DNA from: Sphingopyxis sp. CCNWLW2
GTDB taxonomy: Bacteria > Pseudomonadota > Alphaproteobacteria > Sphingomonadales > Sphingomonadaceae
NCBI RefSeq assembly: GCF_037095755.1
Contig: NZ_JBAWKJ010000002.1
Location: forward strand, 806,001 to 870,000
Length of the DNA stretch: 64,000 bases
Direction of reading: 5' to 3'
Position 1 is the first letter of the stretch. Each line of letters opens with the position of its first letter. The notes under the pieces were generated by a model that did not search any database, was not told the origin of the DNA, and saw nothing but the letters and a program-made list of their open reading frames with translations. The position numbers and the translations under genes were made by a program. Below are positions 45,961 to 53,995 of this stretch, piece by piece.

Positions 45961-46829
45961 AAAGATGCCTCTCCGCTTGCCGGCGCGGCCGGCAGGCGTC
46001 CTTCATAAGCCAAGTCGCCGCGCGAGGCATCTCCGGGTTCGAGCGCCGGTTCACCGGCGATTTTCCGGTAGACGCTCGCGAAGTCGGTTTCCTCGGTCGC
46101 GCGCAGCAACTCCCCGAACCCCGCGACGACGAAATAGGTCTGCTGAAATTCGTCGAAATTATACCGCGTGCGCATCACGCGTTCGATATCGAGCCAGATT
46201 CGGCGCGGTTCGGACGCGGTCAGCGCCGAGAGCGTTTCGGCGAAGCTCGACATCAGGCCGCCGCCGAACGCACGCAATTCGCCGTCCTCGACCACGAGGC
46301 CGAACTCGACGGTATAGAGCCATAGCCGCCCGAGGAACTCCGACGCCCCGAGCTTTTCGGCGCGCAGTCCCGCCTCGCCATAAGCGACCAGAAAGTCCGA
46401 AAACGCCGGATCGGTGAGCATCGGGATATGGCCGAAAATGTCGTGAAACATATCGGGTTCTTCGCTGTACGCGACCTGCTCGGGCGGACGGAGGAAGTTG
46501 GCGGCGGGAAAGCGCTTGCTCGCGAGATGCTCGAAGAAGGGCTCGTTCGGAATCCAGCCGGGCACCGCGACGACTTCCCAGCCCGACGCCGGCTTCAACA
46601 GCGCGTTGAGCTCGGCGAAATCGGGAACGCCGGGTTTCAACTGGCGAAGAATGTCGAGGCCGTCGAGGAACGACCGGCACGCATAACCATCGAGCGCCGC
46701 CAACTGCTGATCGAACAAAGTCCGCCATGTCGCATGTTGCTCGGCGGTGAAGGCCGACCAGTTCTGCGGCATCGTCCAATTGGCCGCGACACCTTCGGGC
46801 GGTGCGTCGAATATATGTGTCGCGGCCAT
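45957..46829 (-). CDS. Pterin-dependent aromatic amino acid hydroxylase, possibly tryptophan 5-hydroxylase
   Basis: This single-domain bacterial hydroxylase has 290 aa. Iron ligands are His129 and His134 (DMFHDIFGHIPML) and Glu175 (YTVEFGLV). The family uses tetrahydropterin and O2 to hydroxylate Phe, Tyr or Trp. Phenylalanine hydroxylases have a Tyr-Trp pair before the -TVEF motif (human Trp326); here the pair is Trp170-Leu171. Tryptophan hydroxylases also lack that Trp (Phe in human TPH1). Leading a kynurenine-type operon, it is more likely to act on tryptophan than on phenylalanine (inference). GGAGAGAG lies six bases before the ATG; an upstream in-frame start is less likely. Confidence 0.85.
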   Translation of the reverse strand: MAATHIFDAPPEGVAANWTMPQNWSAFTAEQHATWRTLFDQQLAALDGYACRSFLDGLDILRQLKPGVPDFAELNALLKPASGWEVVAVPGWIPNEPFFEHLASKRFPAANFLRPPEQVAYSEEPDMFHDIFGHIPMLTDPAFSDFLVAYGEAGLRAEKLGASEFLGRLWLYTVEFGLVVEDGELRAFGGGLMSSFAETLSALTASEPRRIWLDIERVMRTRYNFDEFQQTYFVVAGFGELLRATEETDFASVYRKIAGEPALEPGDASRGDLAYEGRLPAAPASGEASL

Positions 46830-46881
46830 CGGTCTCTCTCCAAACCTTCGGCACAAGTGATAGCGCGGGGCTGCGCGAACA

Positions 46882-46939
46882 TTGTGCGGATTTCGCGGCA
46901 GCAGATTGCGGAAATTCGCTCATCGTTCCGCAAATTGTC
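46882..46939. promoter_or_regulatory. Probable Lrp/AsnC operator array
   Basis: Three related sites lie in the divergent spacer: TTGTGCGGATTTCGC (46882), ATTGCGGAAATTCGC (46905) and the inverted GTTCCGCAAATTGTC (46925). Sites two and three form a perfect inverted repeat TTGCGGAA...TTCCGCAA, and all are spaced 20-22 bases apart, about two helical turns. This suits wrapping by an Lrp-type octamer encoded next door. Confidence 0.5.
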
Positions 46940-47016
46940 ATGTTTGCAGGAATTTGTTCTCAGGTTTAGAATGGATCGGCTGGATTCTCGCATAAACCCG
47001 ATTCAGGACGGAACGC

Positions 47017-47499
47017 ATGGACAAGCTCGACTGGAAAATCATCGCCGAACTCGAACGCGACGGGCGGCAATCCTACGCCGATCTCGGCGAACAGGTCGGC
47101 CTGTCCAAGTCACCCTGCTGGTCGCGGGTCAAAAACCTCGAAGAGAGCGGCGTGATCGAGGGCTATGCGGCACGGGTCGATCCGATCGCGATCGGCCTCG
47201 CGGTACAGAGCTTCGTCGAAGTCCAGATCCGCTTCGATGCGCACACCGATTTCGAGGCCGCGGTGCTCGCGCACCCCGCCGTCGTCGAATGCCACACCAC
47301 CGCGGGCGAGAGCGACTATCTGCTTAAGATCTTCGCGCGCTCGGCCGACCATCTCGACGAATTGCTCCGCCACAACCTGTCCAAGCTGCCCGGTGTCCAG
47401 CGGTTGAAGACGGTCGTCTGCCTGAAGACGATCAAGCGGCACGGCCGTCTCGCCGAATGGGCGCGGACAACCGAGGGGCGCGCGTCCCTGCCCTCCTGA
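47017..47499 (+). CDS. Lrp/AsnC-family transcriptional regulator
   Basis: This regulator (160 aa) has an N-terminal helix-turn-helix (MDKLDWKIIAELERDGRQSYADLGEQVGLSKSPCWSRVKNLEESGVI) and a C-terminal RAM ligand-binding domain (VVECHTTAGESDYLLKIFARSADHLDELL). It is transcribed away from the aromatic operon across a 187-base spacer with repeated sites. It probably senses an aromatic amino acid or pathway intermediate. Confidence 0.93.
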   Translation: MDKLDWKIIAELERDGRQSYADLGEQVGLSKSPCWSRVKNLEESGVIEGYAARVDPIAIGLAVQSFVEVQIRFDAHTDFEAAVLAHPAVVECHTTAGESDYLLKIFARSADHLDELLRHNLSKLPGVQRLKTVVCLKTIKRHGRLAEWARTTEGRASLPS

Positions 47500-47513
47500 C
47501 GCCGCCGCGGGCG

Positions 47514-48272
47514 TCAGTGCTTCAGATACTGGCTCGGCGGCACGCCGAAGGCGCGGCGGAACATCGCGGCGAACCCGCTGGGGCTGTCATAGCCGACGTC
47601 GTAGGTGACCTGCGTGATCGACGCGCCCGCGGCGAGCATCGAAAGCGCCTCCATCAACCGGACTTGCTGCCGCCAGACGGCGAGCCCCATTCCCGTTTCC
47701 AGCTTGAAGCTGCGCGTGAAAGTGCGCCTTCCCATCGCTGCGAGCGCTGCCCAATCGTCGATGTCGCGCGGGTCCGACGGGTCGGCGATGATCGCGTTAC
47801 AGACGCGGAGCAGCCGCGGGTTCGACGGCATCGAGACCTGATAGGGCGCGTTCGGCATGCGCCCAATCTCGTCGAGCAGCAATGTGATGATCCGCCCCTC
47901 GCGCCCGTCGACGTCGTAGAGCGCGGGGAAATCGACGACCTCGAGGATCAGCGATTTGACGAGGTTCGACACTTCGAAGACACGGCATTCCTGCCCCGTC
48001 TCGCCGCCCCTGCACGGCAGGTAGAGCGTACGCAGCGACACCGGACCGCGGCACGCGACCTCGTGCCGCGTCCCCGCGGGCAGCCACACGGCGCGTTGCG
48101 GCGGGATGACGAAGCTCGTTTCGGGCGTGCGGACCGACATCACCCCCGACGACGCATAGAGGATCTGGATATGGTCATGGCTGTGCATCGGATCGATGAA
48201 GCCGGCAGGATATTCATCCTGCAGCGCAATGACCGGGCGGTCGTTCGTCAGAACATCGGCACTATGCTTCAT
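47514..48272 (-). CDS. AraC-family transcriptional regulator
   Basis: This 252-residue protein has an N-terminal cupin-like sensor (MHSHDHIQILYASSGVMSV, WLPAGTRHEV) and a C-terminal AraC domain with WAALAAMGRRTFTRSFKLETGM and ITQVTYDVGYDSPSGFAAMFRRAFGVPPSQYLK. MKHSADVL at 48272 was preferred as the start; the frame opens earlier without similarity. It is divergent from the esterase-PaiB-deacetylase genes and probably controls them. Confidence 0.9.
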   Translation of the reverse strand: MKHSADVLTNDRPVIALQDEYPAGFIDPMHSHDHIQILYASSGVMSVRTPETSFVIPPQRAVWLPAGTRHEVACRGPVSLRTLYLPCRGGETGQECRVFEVSNLVKSLILEVVDFPALYDVDGREGRIITLLLDEIGRMPNAPYQVSMPSNPRLLRVCNAIIADPSDPRDIDDWAALAAMGRRTFTRSFKLETGMGLAVWRQQVRLMEALSMLAAGASITQVTYDVGYDSPSGFAAMFRRAFGVPPSQYLKH

Positions 48273-48448
48273 GGCCCGATCCTCACAAGCCTTGGACAAT
48301 TGCACAATATAGGCCGCGCGTGCCGCTGGCCAGCGATGATGCGCCCACTGGCCTGTCCGGTGCGGTGATTGGCCCAAATGGGCGATAGATGCGGGTGCGC
48401 AAAAGCTATCAGGCGATCAAGGATCGTTTCGAGAAGGATAAGCGAAAT

Positions 48449-49405
48449 ATGTCAAAGGGCTTAAGCGTCATGCGGAACGACATGGCCGACCCCGATATCC
48501 GGCGCTTTGTCGACGCGATCAACGCCGCATATGTGGAACATGGTGCCCCGGCGGGCGCGAGCATGGCGGTCCGCCGCGCCGTCGCCGAACGCGTCCGCCA
48601 GCCGTGGCGCGAGGGTGGCCCGATAATGGCCGAGAGCAAGGAAATCGATATGGGCGGCGTCCGCCTGCGTCTCCACCGCCCGGTCGCCGATGCGAAGCTG
48701 CCGGTCATGCTCTATATTCACGGCGGCGGCTGGACGCTGTTCAGCATCGACACGCACGACCGGCTGATGCGCGAATATGCCGCGCGTGCGGGCATCGCGG
48801 TGCTCGGCATCGATTACAGCCTGTCGCCCGAAAGCAAGTTCCCGGTCGCGCTGGAGGAATGCGCGGCGGCGCTCGACTGGATCGCGGCAGAGGCGGACGC
48901 GCTGAACCTCGATGCGACCCGCGTACTGATCGGCGGCGATTCCGCAGGCGCCAATTTGTCGGTCGCGGCGTGCCTGTTGCAGCGCCAGCGCGGCCGTCCG
49001 CTGCCGGCCGCGATGCTGCTCAATTACGGCGCCTTCGCGCCCGAGCGGACACCAAGCTATGCCCGCTTCGGCGCCGGCGACTATTCGCTCGAGGCCGACG
49101 AGATGGACGCTTTCTGGACATCCTATGTCGATGGTCCCGAGCAGCTTGCCGATCCCTTGGTGGCGCCGCTGAATGCCGACCTGACCGACCTGCCGCCCGC
49201 CTTCCTCGCCATCGCCGAGTGCGACATCTTGGCCGATTGCAACGCCGCCTTCGCCAGCAAGCTCGAGGCGGCCGGCGTACCGACGCGCGCGGTCACCTAT
49301 CGGGGGGCGACGCACAGCTTTCTGGAGGCGGTATCGATCGCCCCGCTCGCGGGCCGCGCTCTCGACGAGCAGGCGGCGTGGATCCGTGATATCGTCGCGG
49401 CATGA
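48449..49405 (+). CDS. Alpha/beta hydrolase (HSL/GDXG esterase family)
   Basis: This hydrolase (about 318 aa from the chosen ATG) has the oxyanion motif YIHGGGWTLFS, the nucleophile in IGGDSAGANLS (GDSAG), the acid in AECDILADCN and the His in GATHSFLEAV. The HSL family covers carboxylesterases and arylformamidases. The start is uncertain: ATGs at 48389, 48449 and 48482 are all in frame, and 48449 has AAGGATAAG upstream. Its stop overlaps the PaiB start by ATGA. Confidence 0.8.
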   Translation: MSKGLSVMRNDMADPDIRRFVDAINAAYVEHGAPAGASMAVRRAVAERVRQPWREGGPIMAESKEIDMGGVRLRLHRPVADAKLPVMLYIHGGGWTLFSIDTHDRLMREYAARAGIAVLGIDYSLSPESKFPVALEECAAALDWIAAEADALNLDATRVLIGGDSAGANLSVAACLLQRQRGRPLPAAMLLNYGAFAPERTPSYARFGAGDYSLEADEMDAFWTSYVDGPEQLADPLVAPLNADLTDLPPAFLAIAECDILADCNAAFASKLEAAGVPTRAVTYRGATHSFLEAVSIAPLAGRALDEQAAWIRDIVAA

Positions 49406-49974
49406 CCGGACTCTACACGCCGCGCGGCCCTGCCGACATCGGGCAGTTGATCGCCGAATATCCGCTCGCCTGGGTGATATCGGGTGCCTTCCATGCCAGC
49501 CCGCTGCCGCTGATCGCCGAGACGGACGATGCGGGCGCGGTGGTCGCGCTGTTCGGCCATTGCGCGCTCCGCAATGCACTCGTCGGCGATTTCCGCGCCG
49601 ACCCGCGCGGACTGATCCTGTTCAACGGGCCGTCGGGCTATATTCCGACGACTCTATTGTCGAAGCCCGACTGGGCGCCGACGTGGAATTATGCGGTATT
49701 GCGCTTCACCGTCGAGGTCGAGTTCGTCGGCGACGAGACGCAGGACGCGATCGAGCAGCTCGTCGCGAAGATGGAGCGCGGCGGCTGGTCGACAGCGAGC
49801 CTCGGCGCGCGCTATGAAAAGATGCTCGACCAGATCATCGCCTTTCGCGCGCACGTCCGCTCCGCCGAACACAGCTTCAAGCTCGGGCAGGACGAGAGCG
49901 CCAAGGGCTTTGCCGAGATCGTCGCGGGCCATAGCGACCCGACGCTCGCGAAATGGATGGAAGGACAGAGGTGA
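49402..49974 (+). CDS. PaiB-family FMN-binding protein
   Basis: This protein has 190 aa: GAFHASPLPLIAE, ALVGDFRADPRGLILFNGPSGYIPTTLL and PTWNYAVLRFTVEVEFV, the split-barrel flavin-binding pattern of PaiB. B. subtilis PaiB is linked to polyamine metabolism and repression of sporulation and protease genes; a flavin-dependent role is possible. It is coupled to both neighbours by 4-base overlaps. Confidence 0.82.
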   Translation: MTGLYTPRGPADIGQLIAEYPLAWVISGAFHASPLPLIAETDDAGAVVALFGHCALRNALVGDFRADPRGLILFNGPSGYIPTTLLSKPDWAPTWNYAVLRFTVEVEFVGDETQDAIEQLVAKMERGGWSTASLGARYEKMLDQIIAFRAHVRSAEHSFKLGQDESAKGFAEIVAGHSDPTLAKWMEGQR

Positions 49975-50984
49975 AGCTTTTTTTCGACGATCGCCAGACC
50001 GCCCACGCCCCCTCGCGCGAACTGCACAATGGCGACTGGGTGCCCTATGCCGAAAATATCGAGCGTCCGCGTTCGATCGTCGAGCAATATAGCGATTGGC
50101 AGCCCGTGCGCGATTTCGGCATGGCACCGCTGTTCGCGGTGCATGACGCCGATTACCTCGCCTTCCTCGAACGCGCACACCGCGACTGGGTGGCGGCGGG
50201 ACGCAATGGCGACGCGATCGGCTATACCTTTCCGGTCCGGCGCCGCCGGCCGCTGAGCTTCGGGCGCATCGACGCCGATCTTGGCGCGTACAGCTATGAC
50301 GCCGGGACGCCGATCGCGGCGGGCACCTGGGAATCGGCCTATTGGTCGGCGCAGGGCGCGCTGACCGCGCTCGATCATCTCCAAACCAGCGGCGAGGCGC
50401 ATGCCTTTGCGCTGTGCCGCCCGCCGGGCCACCATGCCGGGCGCGACTATATGGGCGGCTATTGCTACCTCAACAACGCCGCGATCGCGGCGCGCGAGGC
50501 GCATAACCGCCGCCTCGGGCCGGTCGCGGTGCTCGACATCGACTATCATCACGGCAACGGCACGCAGGACATCTTTTACGACGATCCCGATATCTTCTTC
50601 GCCTCCATCCACGCCGACCCGCGCACCGACTACCCCTTCTATTGGGGTCACGCCGACGAGACCGGCGAAGGCGCGGGCGAAGGCAGCACCCTCAACCTCC
50701 CCCTGCCCCGCGGCACCGACGGGCAAAGCTATGCGCCCGCGCTCGACACCGCGCTGACGGCGATTTCGGATTGGGGCGCGAAATTCCTCGTCGTCTCGTT
50801 CGGCGCCGATACGCACAGCAGCGACCCGATTTCGAGCTTTGCGCTCGAGCGCGAGGATTATGTCGAACTGGCGGGACGCATCGCCGCGCTCGGTGTCCCG
50901 ACGCTGATCGTGATGGAGGGCGGCTACGCCGTCGGCGATCTCGGCAAGAACGTCGCCGCGTTTCTCGCGGGTTTCGATAAGTGA
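49971..50984 (+). CDS. Histone deacetylase-superfamily acetylpolyamine amidohydrolase
   Basis: This zinc enzyme (337 aa) starts at GTG in GTGA overlap with paiB. Core motifs are CRPPGHHAGRDYMGGYCYLNN, zinc ligands in LDIDYHHGNGTQDIFY and SFGADTHSSDP, and GGYAVGDLG. The insertion DPRTDYPFYWGHADETGEG after ASIHA is the loop that shapes the narrow channel of bacterial acetylpolyamine amidohydrolases. It would release acetate from acetylputrescine or similar amines. Other small acylamides cannot be excluded. Confidence 0.85.
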   Translation: MKLFFDDRQTAHAPSRELHNGDWVPYAENIERPRSIVEQYSDWQPVRDFGMAPLFAVHDADYLAFLERAHRDWVAAGRNGDAIGYTFPVRRRRPLSFGRIDADLGAYSYDAGTPIAAGTWESAYWSAQGALTALDHLQTSGEAHAFALCRPPGHHAGRDYMGGYCYLNNAAIAAREAHNRRLGPVAVLDIDYHHGNGTQDIFYDDPDIFFASIHADPRTDYPFYWGHADETGEGAGEGSTLNLPLPRGTDGQSYAPALDTALTAISDWGAKFLVVSFGADTHSSDPISSFALEREDYVELAGRIAALGVPTLIVMEGGYAVGDLGKNVAAFLAGFDK

Positions 50985-51011
50985 CGTCGGCTTGCGGGTG
51001 GGCGGCGGTCA

Positions 51012-51443
51012 TTAACGGCCCGTAAGAACGGCCTCATCAATTTCCCCGCTCATCAGTTGAGCTAGCTCCGACCGAAAGGATACAAGGTCTGTGTAGTTCG
51101 TGTTGAACGAAGTTCGAACACGATCTGGTTGATTGTTTTCGTCAGCAATCTCGACACCAACTCGAAGGTCGCCGCGAGCGTTCGCCGCTGCAATCTCAAC
51201 TTTCAAGATGAGGTCGTCCTCTTCCTGCATATTGTAGCCCCACTGAGCTGATAGCGGCGCGTCTGCTGAGATCGGATATGTGCCCAATGACTCTCCGAAC
51301 TCTTTCACGTCCTGCCATTGAACCCAAAACCCACCGGCTCCCGAGAAGCCGTCTGTGGATACGCGCATCTCCAATCGGCCAAAATCATCCAAGATATTCT
51401 GAGGAGTGCCGTCGTAACGATATCGGAAGCTGAGATGAGCCAT
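51012..51443 (-). CDS. Hypothetical protein of atypical composition
   Basis: This protein (143 aa) has no signal or membrane segment, begins MAHLSFRYRYDGTPQNILDD and appears to be mostly beta strands. It is clearly less GC-rich and uses different codons from its neighbours. I do not recognise the family; the alternation of short hydrophobic strands with FWVQWQDVKEFGESL recalls some small immunity-like proteins, but that is only an impression. It looks recently acquired. Confidence 0.55.
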   Translation of the reverse strand: MAHLSFRYRYDGTPQNILDDFGRLEMRVSTDGFSGAGGFWVQWQDVKEFGESLGTYPISADAPLSAQWGYNMQEEDDLILKVEIAAANARGDLRVGVEIADENNQPDRVRTSFNTNYTDLVSFRSELAQLMSGEIDEAVLTGR

Positions 51444-51508
51444 TCGCTGACTGTGCGCAAAAACTGATATGTCCGCAATCGGTCGTTTCCGGTCGTTCCC
51501 AAATGACC

Positions 51509-51529
51509 GCCCCGCCTTTCCGGCGGGGC
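51509..51529. terminator. Strong hairpin between the hypothetical gene and the TonB receptor
   Basis: GCCCCGCC and GGCGGGGC form an eight-pair stem with a TTTCC loop, 17-37 bases after the receptor stop on the minus strand. No clean T-tract follows on either strand, so it may act as a partial terminator or stabilise the receptor mRNA end. Confidence 0.5.
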
Positions 51530-51545
51530 AGCTCCTTTCTTTATC

Positions 51546-53738
51546 TCAGTTCAGGCTGAACCTTACGCTCGCGCCCAGCGTGCGCGGCCGCGCGACCGAA
51601 CCCGCAAAAGCGAAGGGTGCGTTCAAAATGCCATATTGGTTGAACAGATTCTTCGCGAAGAGGCTGAGCTCGATCCGGTCGCTCACCGTCACCGACGCGT
51701 TGAGATCGACGAGATGGAAGTCGCCCTTGTCGAGCGTCCCGGCGAAATCGACGGGTGCGCTCGACAGATAGCGGTGCGCGATCCCGAAACGCGGCTTCAG
51801 CGACATGTCGGGGAAGCTCAGGTCGAGCGAGTTCGAGAGCGTCCATTCGGACGCGCCCGGCAGGCGCGTTCCCTTGGCATAGCCGCCGCCCGGCGCGAAG
51901 CTGTCGGGCAAGAGCGACGACAGCCGCGCATCGTTGTACGCGATGTTCGACGTGAAGCTGAGGTTGCGCGTCGGGCGCAGGTTGAGGCTGATTTCGACGC
52001 CGTCGATGTCCGCGCCGCCGCCGTTCACCGTGTAGGCGCGGAAATCGCCGGGGGTGAACAGTCGCGCCTGAATATTGCCCCAATCGATATGATAGGCGGT
52101 CACGTCGACGCTGAGCGTCCGGTCGATCAGGTCGAAGCGCGTACCGATTTCATAATTCTTCGTCGTATCACTTTCGAAGGTCAGCGGCAGCCCCGCGGTT
52201 GCCAGCGAATAGACGTTGAGGCCGCCGATGCGGAAGCCTTCGGAATAGAGGCCATAGATCATGAAGTCCTTCGACGGCTTCCACGTCAGCGACGCCTTCG
52301 GGATGAAATCCGAATCCTTGGCTGTATCCGGCGCATAGTCGAAGGGCGGGATCAGGTCGGCGTTCGGCAGATATTGAAGCCGCGGCGCGGTGCGATATTC
52401 GAACAAGCGCCCACCGAGCGTCAGCGTCAGCGTGTCGACGATGTCGAACGACGCTTCGCCGAAAACCGCCTTTTCGGTGACGCGGTTGCTGCTGACCGTC
52501 CGCGACGCCAGATCGTCGGGGGCAAGCTCGCTGCCCGGCCGGCCGCCGAACTCGCCGGGATTGGCGTCGATATAGTCGGAGATGCCTTCGATAAAGGTGC
52601 CGTCGGTATTGTTCGAACGCAGCCGCGTATAGTTGACGCCGAGCAGCCAGCGGAAACGCCCGCCGTCGGGCGACGCGAGCCTGAGTTCGCCATATTCGGT
52701 TTTCGATTTGCCCTTGCCGCTCGCGAGTTCGGGGGTGTCGGTGCGCGGGTCGTTGCCGCCAAAGATCGAATTGTCGAACGCCAGGTCGGCCTTTTTCTCG
52801 GTATAGCTGCCCACCGCGGTCAGCGTCGCAAAACCCAGATCCTGCTCGACCCGCAGGCTGTGCATCATAAACTGCGTGTCCTGATATTCGGCAACGTTAG
52901 TGGCGCGCGCGAAGGTCTTGGGCGGGCCGAAGAGCACATAGGTCTGATCGTCGAGATCATATTCCTGATACATGCTGAGCGCCGAGACGCGCGTGGTCTC
53001 GGTCGGCGTGAAGACGATCGAACCGCGCAGGCCGCGGACGCGCAGGTCGTTGCTGCCCTTCTCGCCGAGCAATGTGTTATCCAGATAGCCGGCGTCATAG
53101 CGCTGGAGCGCGACGAGACGGACGGCGAGCTTGTCGGTCGCGATCGGGACATTGACCATCGCCTTGACCGCATAGCTCGCCTCCCCCGCGCGCTTGGTCG
53201 TCGAAAGTCCGCCTTCGAAGCCTGCGTCGAACCGCGCTGGATCGGCCTCGTTCACCACATAGTTGATCGCACCGCCGAGCGACGAGGAGCCGAAGAGCGT
53301 GCCCTGCGGTCCGCGCAGCACTTCGACGCGGCTGACATCGAAGCTGTCGACGTCGGGGATCACCAGCGGGAAACCGGGTTCGATCAGCGGCACTTCGTTG
53401 AGATAATAGCCCGTCGTCGCCTGGTTCGCCTCGTGATAGGTCGATGAGGCGACGCCGCGGATCACGACTTCGGAAACGCCCGGCTGATAGTCGTTGAAGA
53501 TGACGCCGGGGACGCGCGTGATGTAATCGGAGAGGCTCTGGGCGTTGAGTTTTTGCAGCGTCGCTTCGCTGACCGCGGCGACCGAACCGCTGACGTCGCG
53601 CACCGACTGTTCGCGCTTCGCGGCGGTGACGACGATTTCATTGTCGTCGACCTCCTGCGCCAGCGCGCCCGATGCCTGACCAAGCGCCAGGATCGAGATG
53701 CCACATGCGGCGATCCGCCTGATCGATGCAAAGCCCAT
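51546..53738 (-). CDS. TonB-dependent outer-membrane receptor
   Basis: This receptor (730 aa) has a signal peptide (about 1-27), a TonB box DDNEIVVTA, and a plug domain with SLSDYITRVPGVIFNDYQPG and VEVLRGPQGTLFGSSSLGGAINYV. A beta barrel follows, ending in the outer-membrane sorting signal GASVRFSLN with a terminal aromatic-rich strand. It belongs to the large sphingomonad group that takes up small organic compounds or iron chelates. No iron-specific neighbour gene is seen, so the substrate is open. Confidence 0.9.
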   Translation of the reverse strand: MGFASIRRIAACGISILALGQASGALAQEVDDNEIVVTAAKREQSVRDVSGSVAAVSEATLQKLNAQSLSDYITRVPGVIFNDYQPGVSEVVIRGVASSTYHEANQATTGYYLNEVPLIEPGFPLVIPDVDSFDVSRVEVLRGPQGTLFGSSSLGGAINYVVNEADPARFDAGFEGGLSTTKRAGEASYAVKAMVNVPIATDKLAVRLVALQRYDAGYLDNTLLGEKGSNDLRVRGLRGSIVFTPTETTRVSALSMYQEYDLDDQTYVLFGPPKTFARATNVAEYQDTQFMMHSLRVEQDLGFATLTAVGSYTEKKADLAFDNSIFGGNDPRTDTPELASGKGKSKTEYGELRLASPDGGRFRWLLGVNYTRLRSNNTDGTFIEGISDYIDANPGEFGGRPGSELAPDDLASRTVSSNRVTEKAVFGEASFDIVDTLTLTLGGRLFEYRTAPRLQYLPNADLIPPFDYAPDTAKDSDFIPKASLTWKPSKDFMIYGLYSEGFRIGGLNVYSLATAGLPLTFESDTTKNYEIGTRFDLIDRTLSVDVTAYHIDWGNIQARLFTPGDFRAYTVNGGGADIDGVEISLNLRPTRNLSFTSNIAYNDARLSSLLPDSFAPGGGYAKGTRLPGASEWTLSNSLDLSFPDMSLKPRFGIAHRYLSSAPVDFAGTLDKGDFHLVDLNASVTVSDRIELSLFAKNLFNQYGILNAPFAFAGSVARPRTLGASVRFSLN

Positions 53739-53995
53739 TTTTGCCTCCCTTATTGATTATGCCTGTTGGTAAGAAGATCCGATGCTCAAGCTATCATGCG
53801 AAATTGGCGTGTCGGCGATGGTCGGGCCAGTTTCCAGCCGGATCGGGCCAGCGGGTTTGCTCCGGAAAGCGCGGTTTCAAGGGGGCTAGCGGCCAATTTG
53901 CCCGATCGATGGATTGGGCGGCCTGATCGGCGCAGTAAGCCAATCCGGGCGACATACACTGGACGCGACATCCCCATCGGGCGAGAGAGGGTCGC

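Noticed and set aside
39360..46829. Reading the operon as separate Phe, Trp and gentisate modules
   Set aside because: Possible, but there is no homogentisate pathway gene, no source of gentisate and no use for the nitrilase. The single-route explanation needs fewer assumptions. It remains the main alternative.
51636..53447. 603-codon open frame on the plus strand
   Set aside because: It is antisense to the TonB receptor, which has a signal peptide, plug and barrel.
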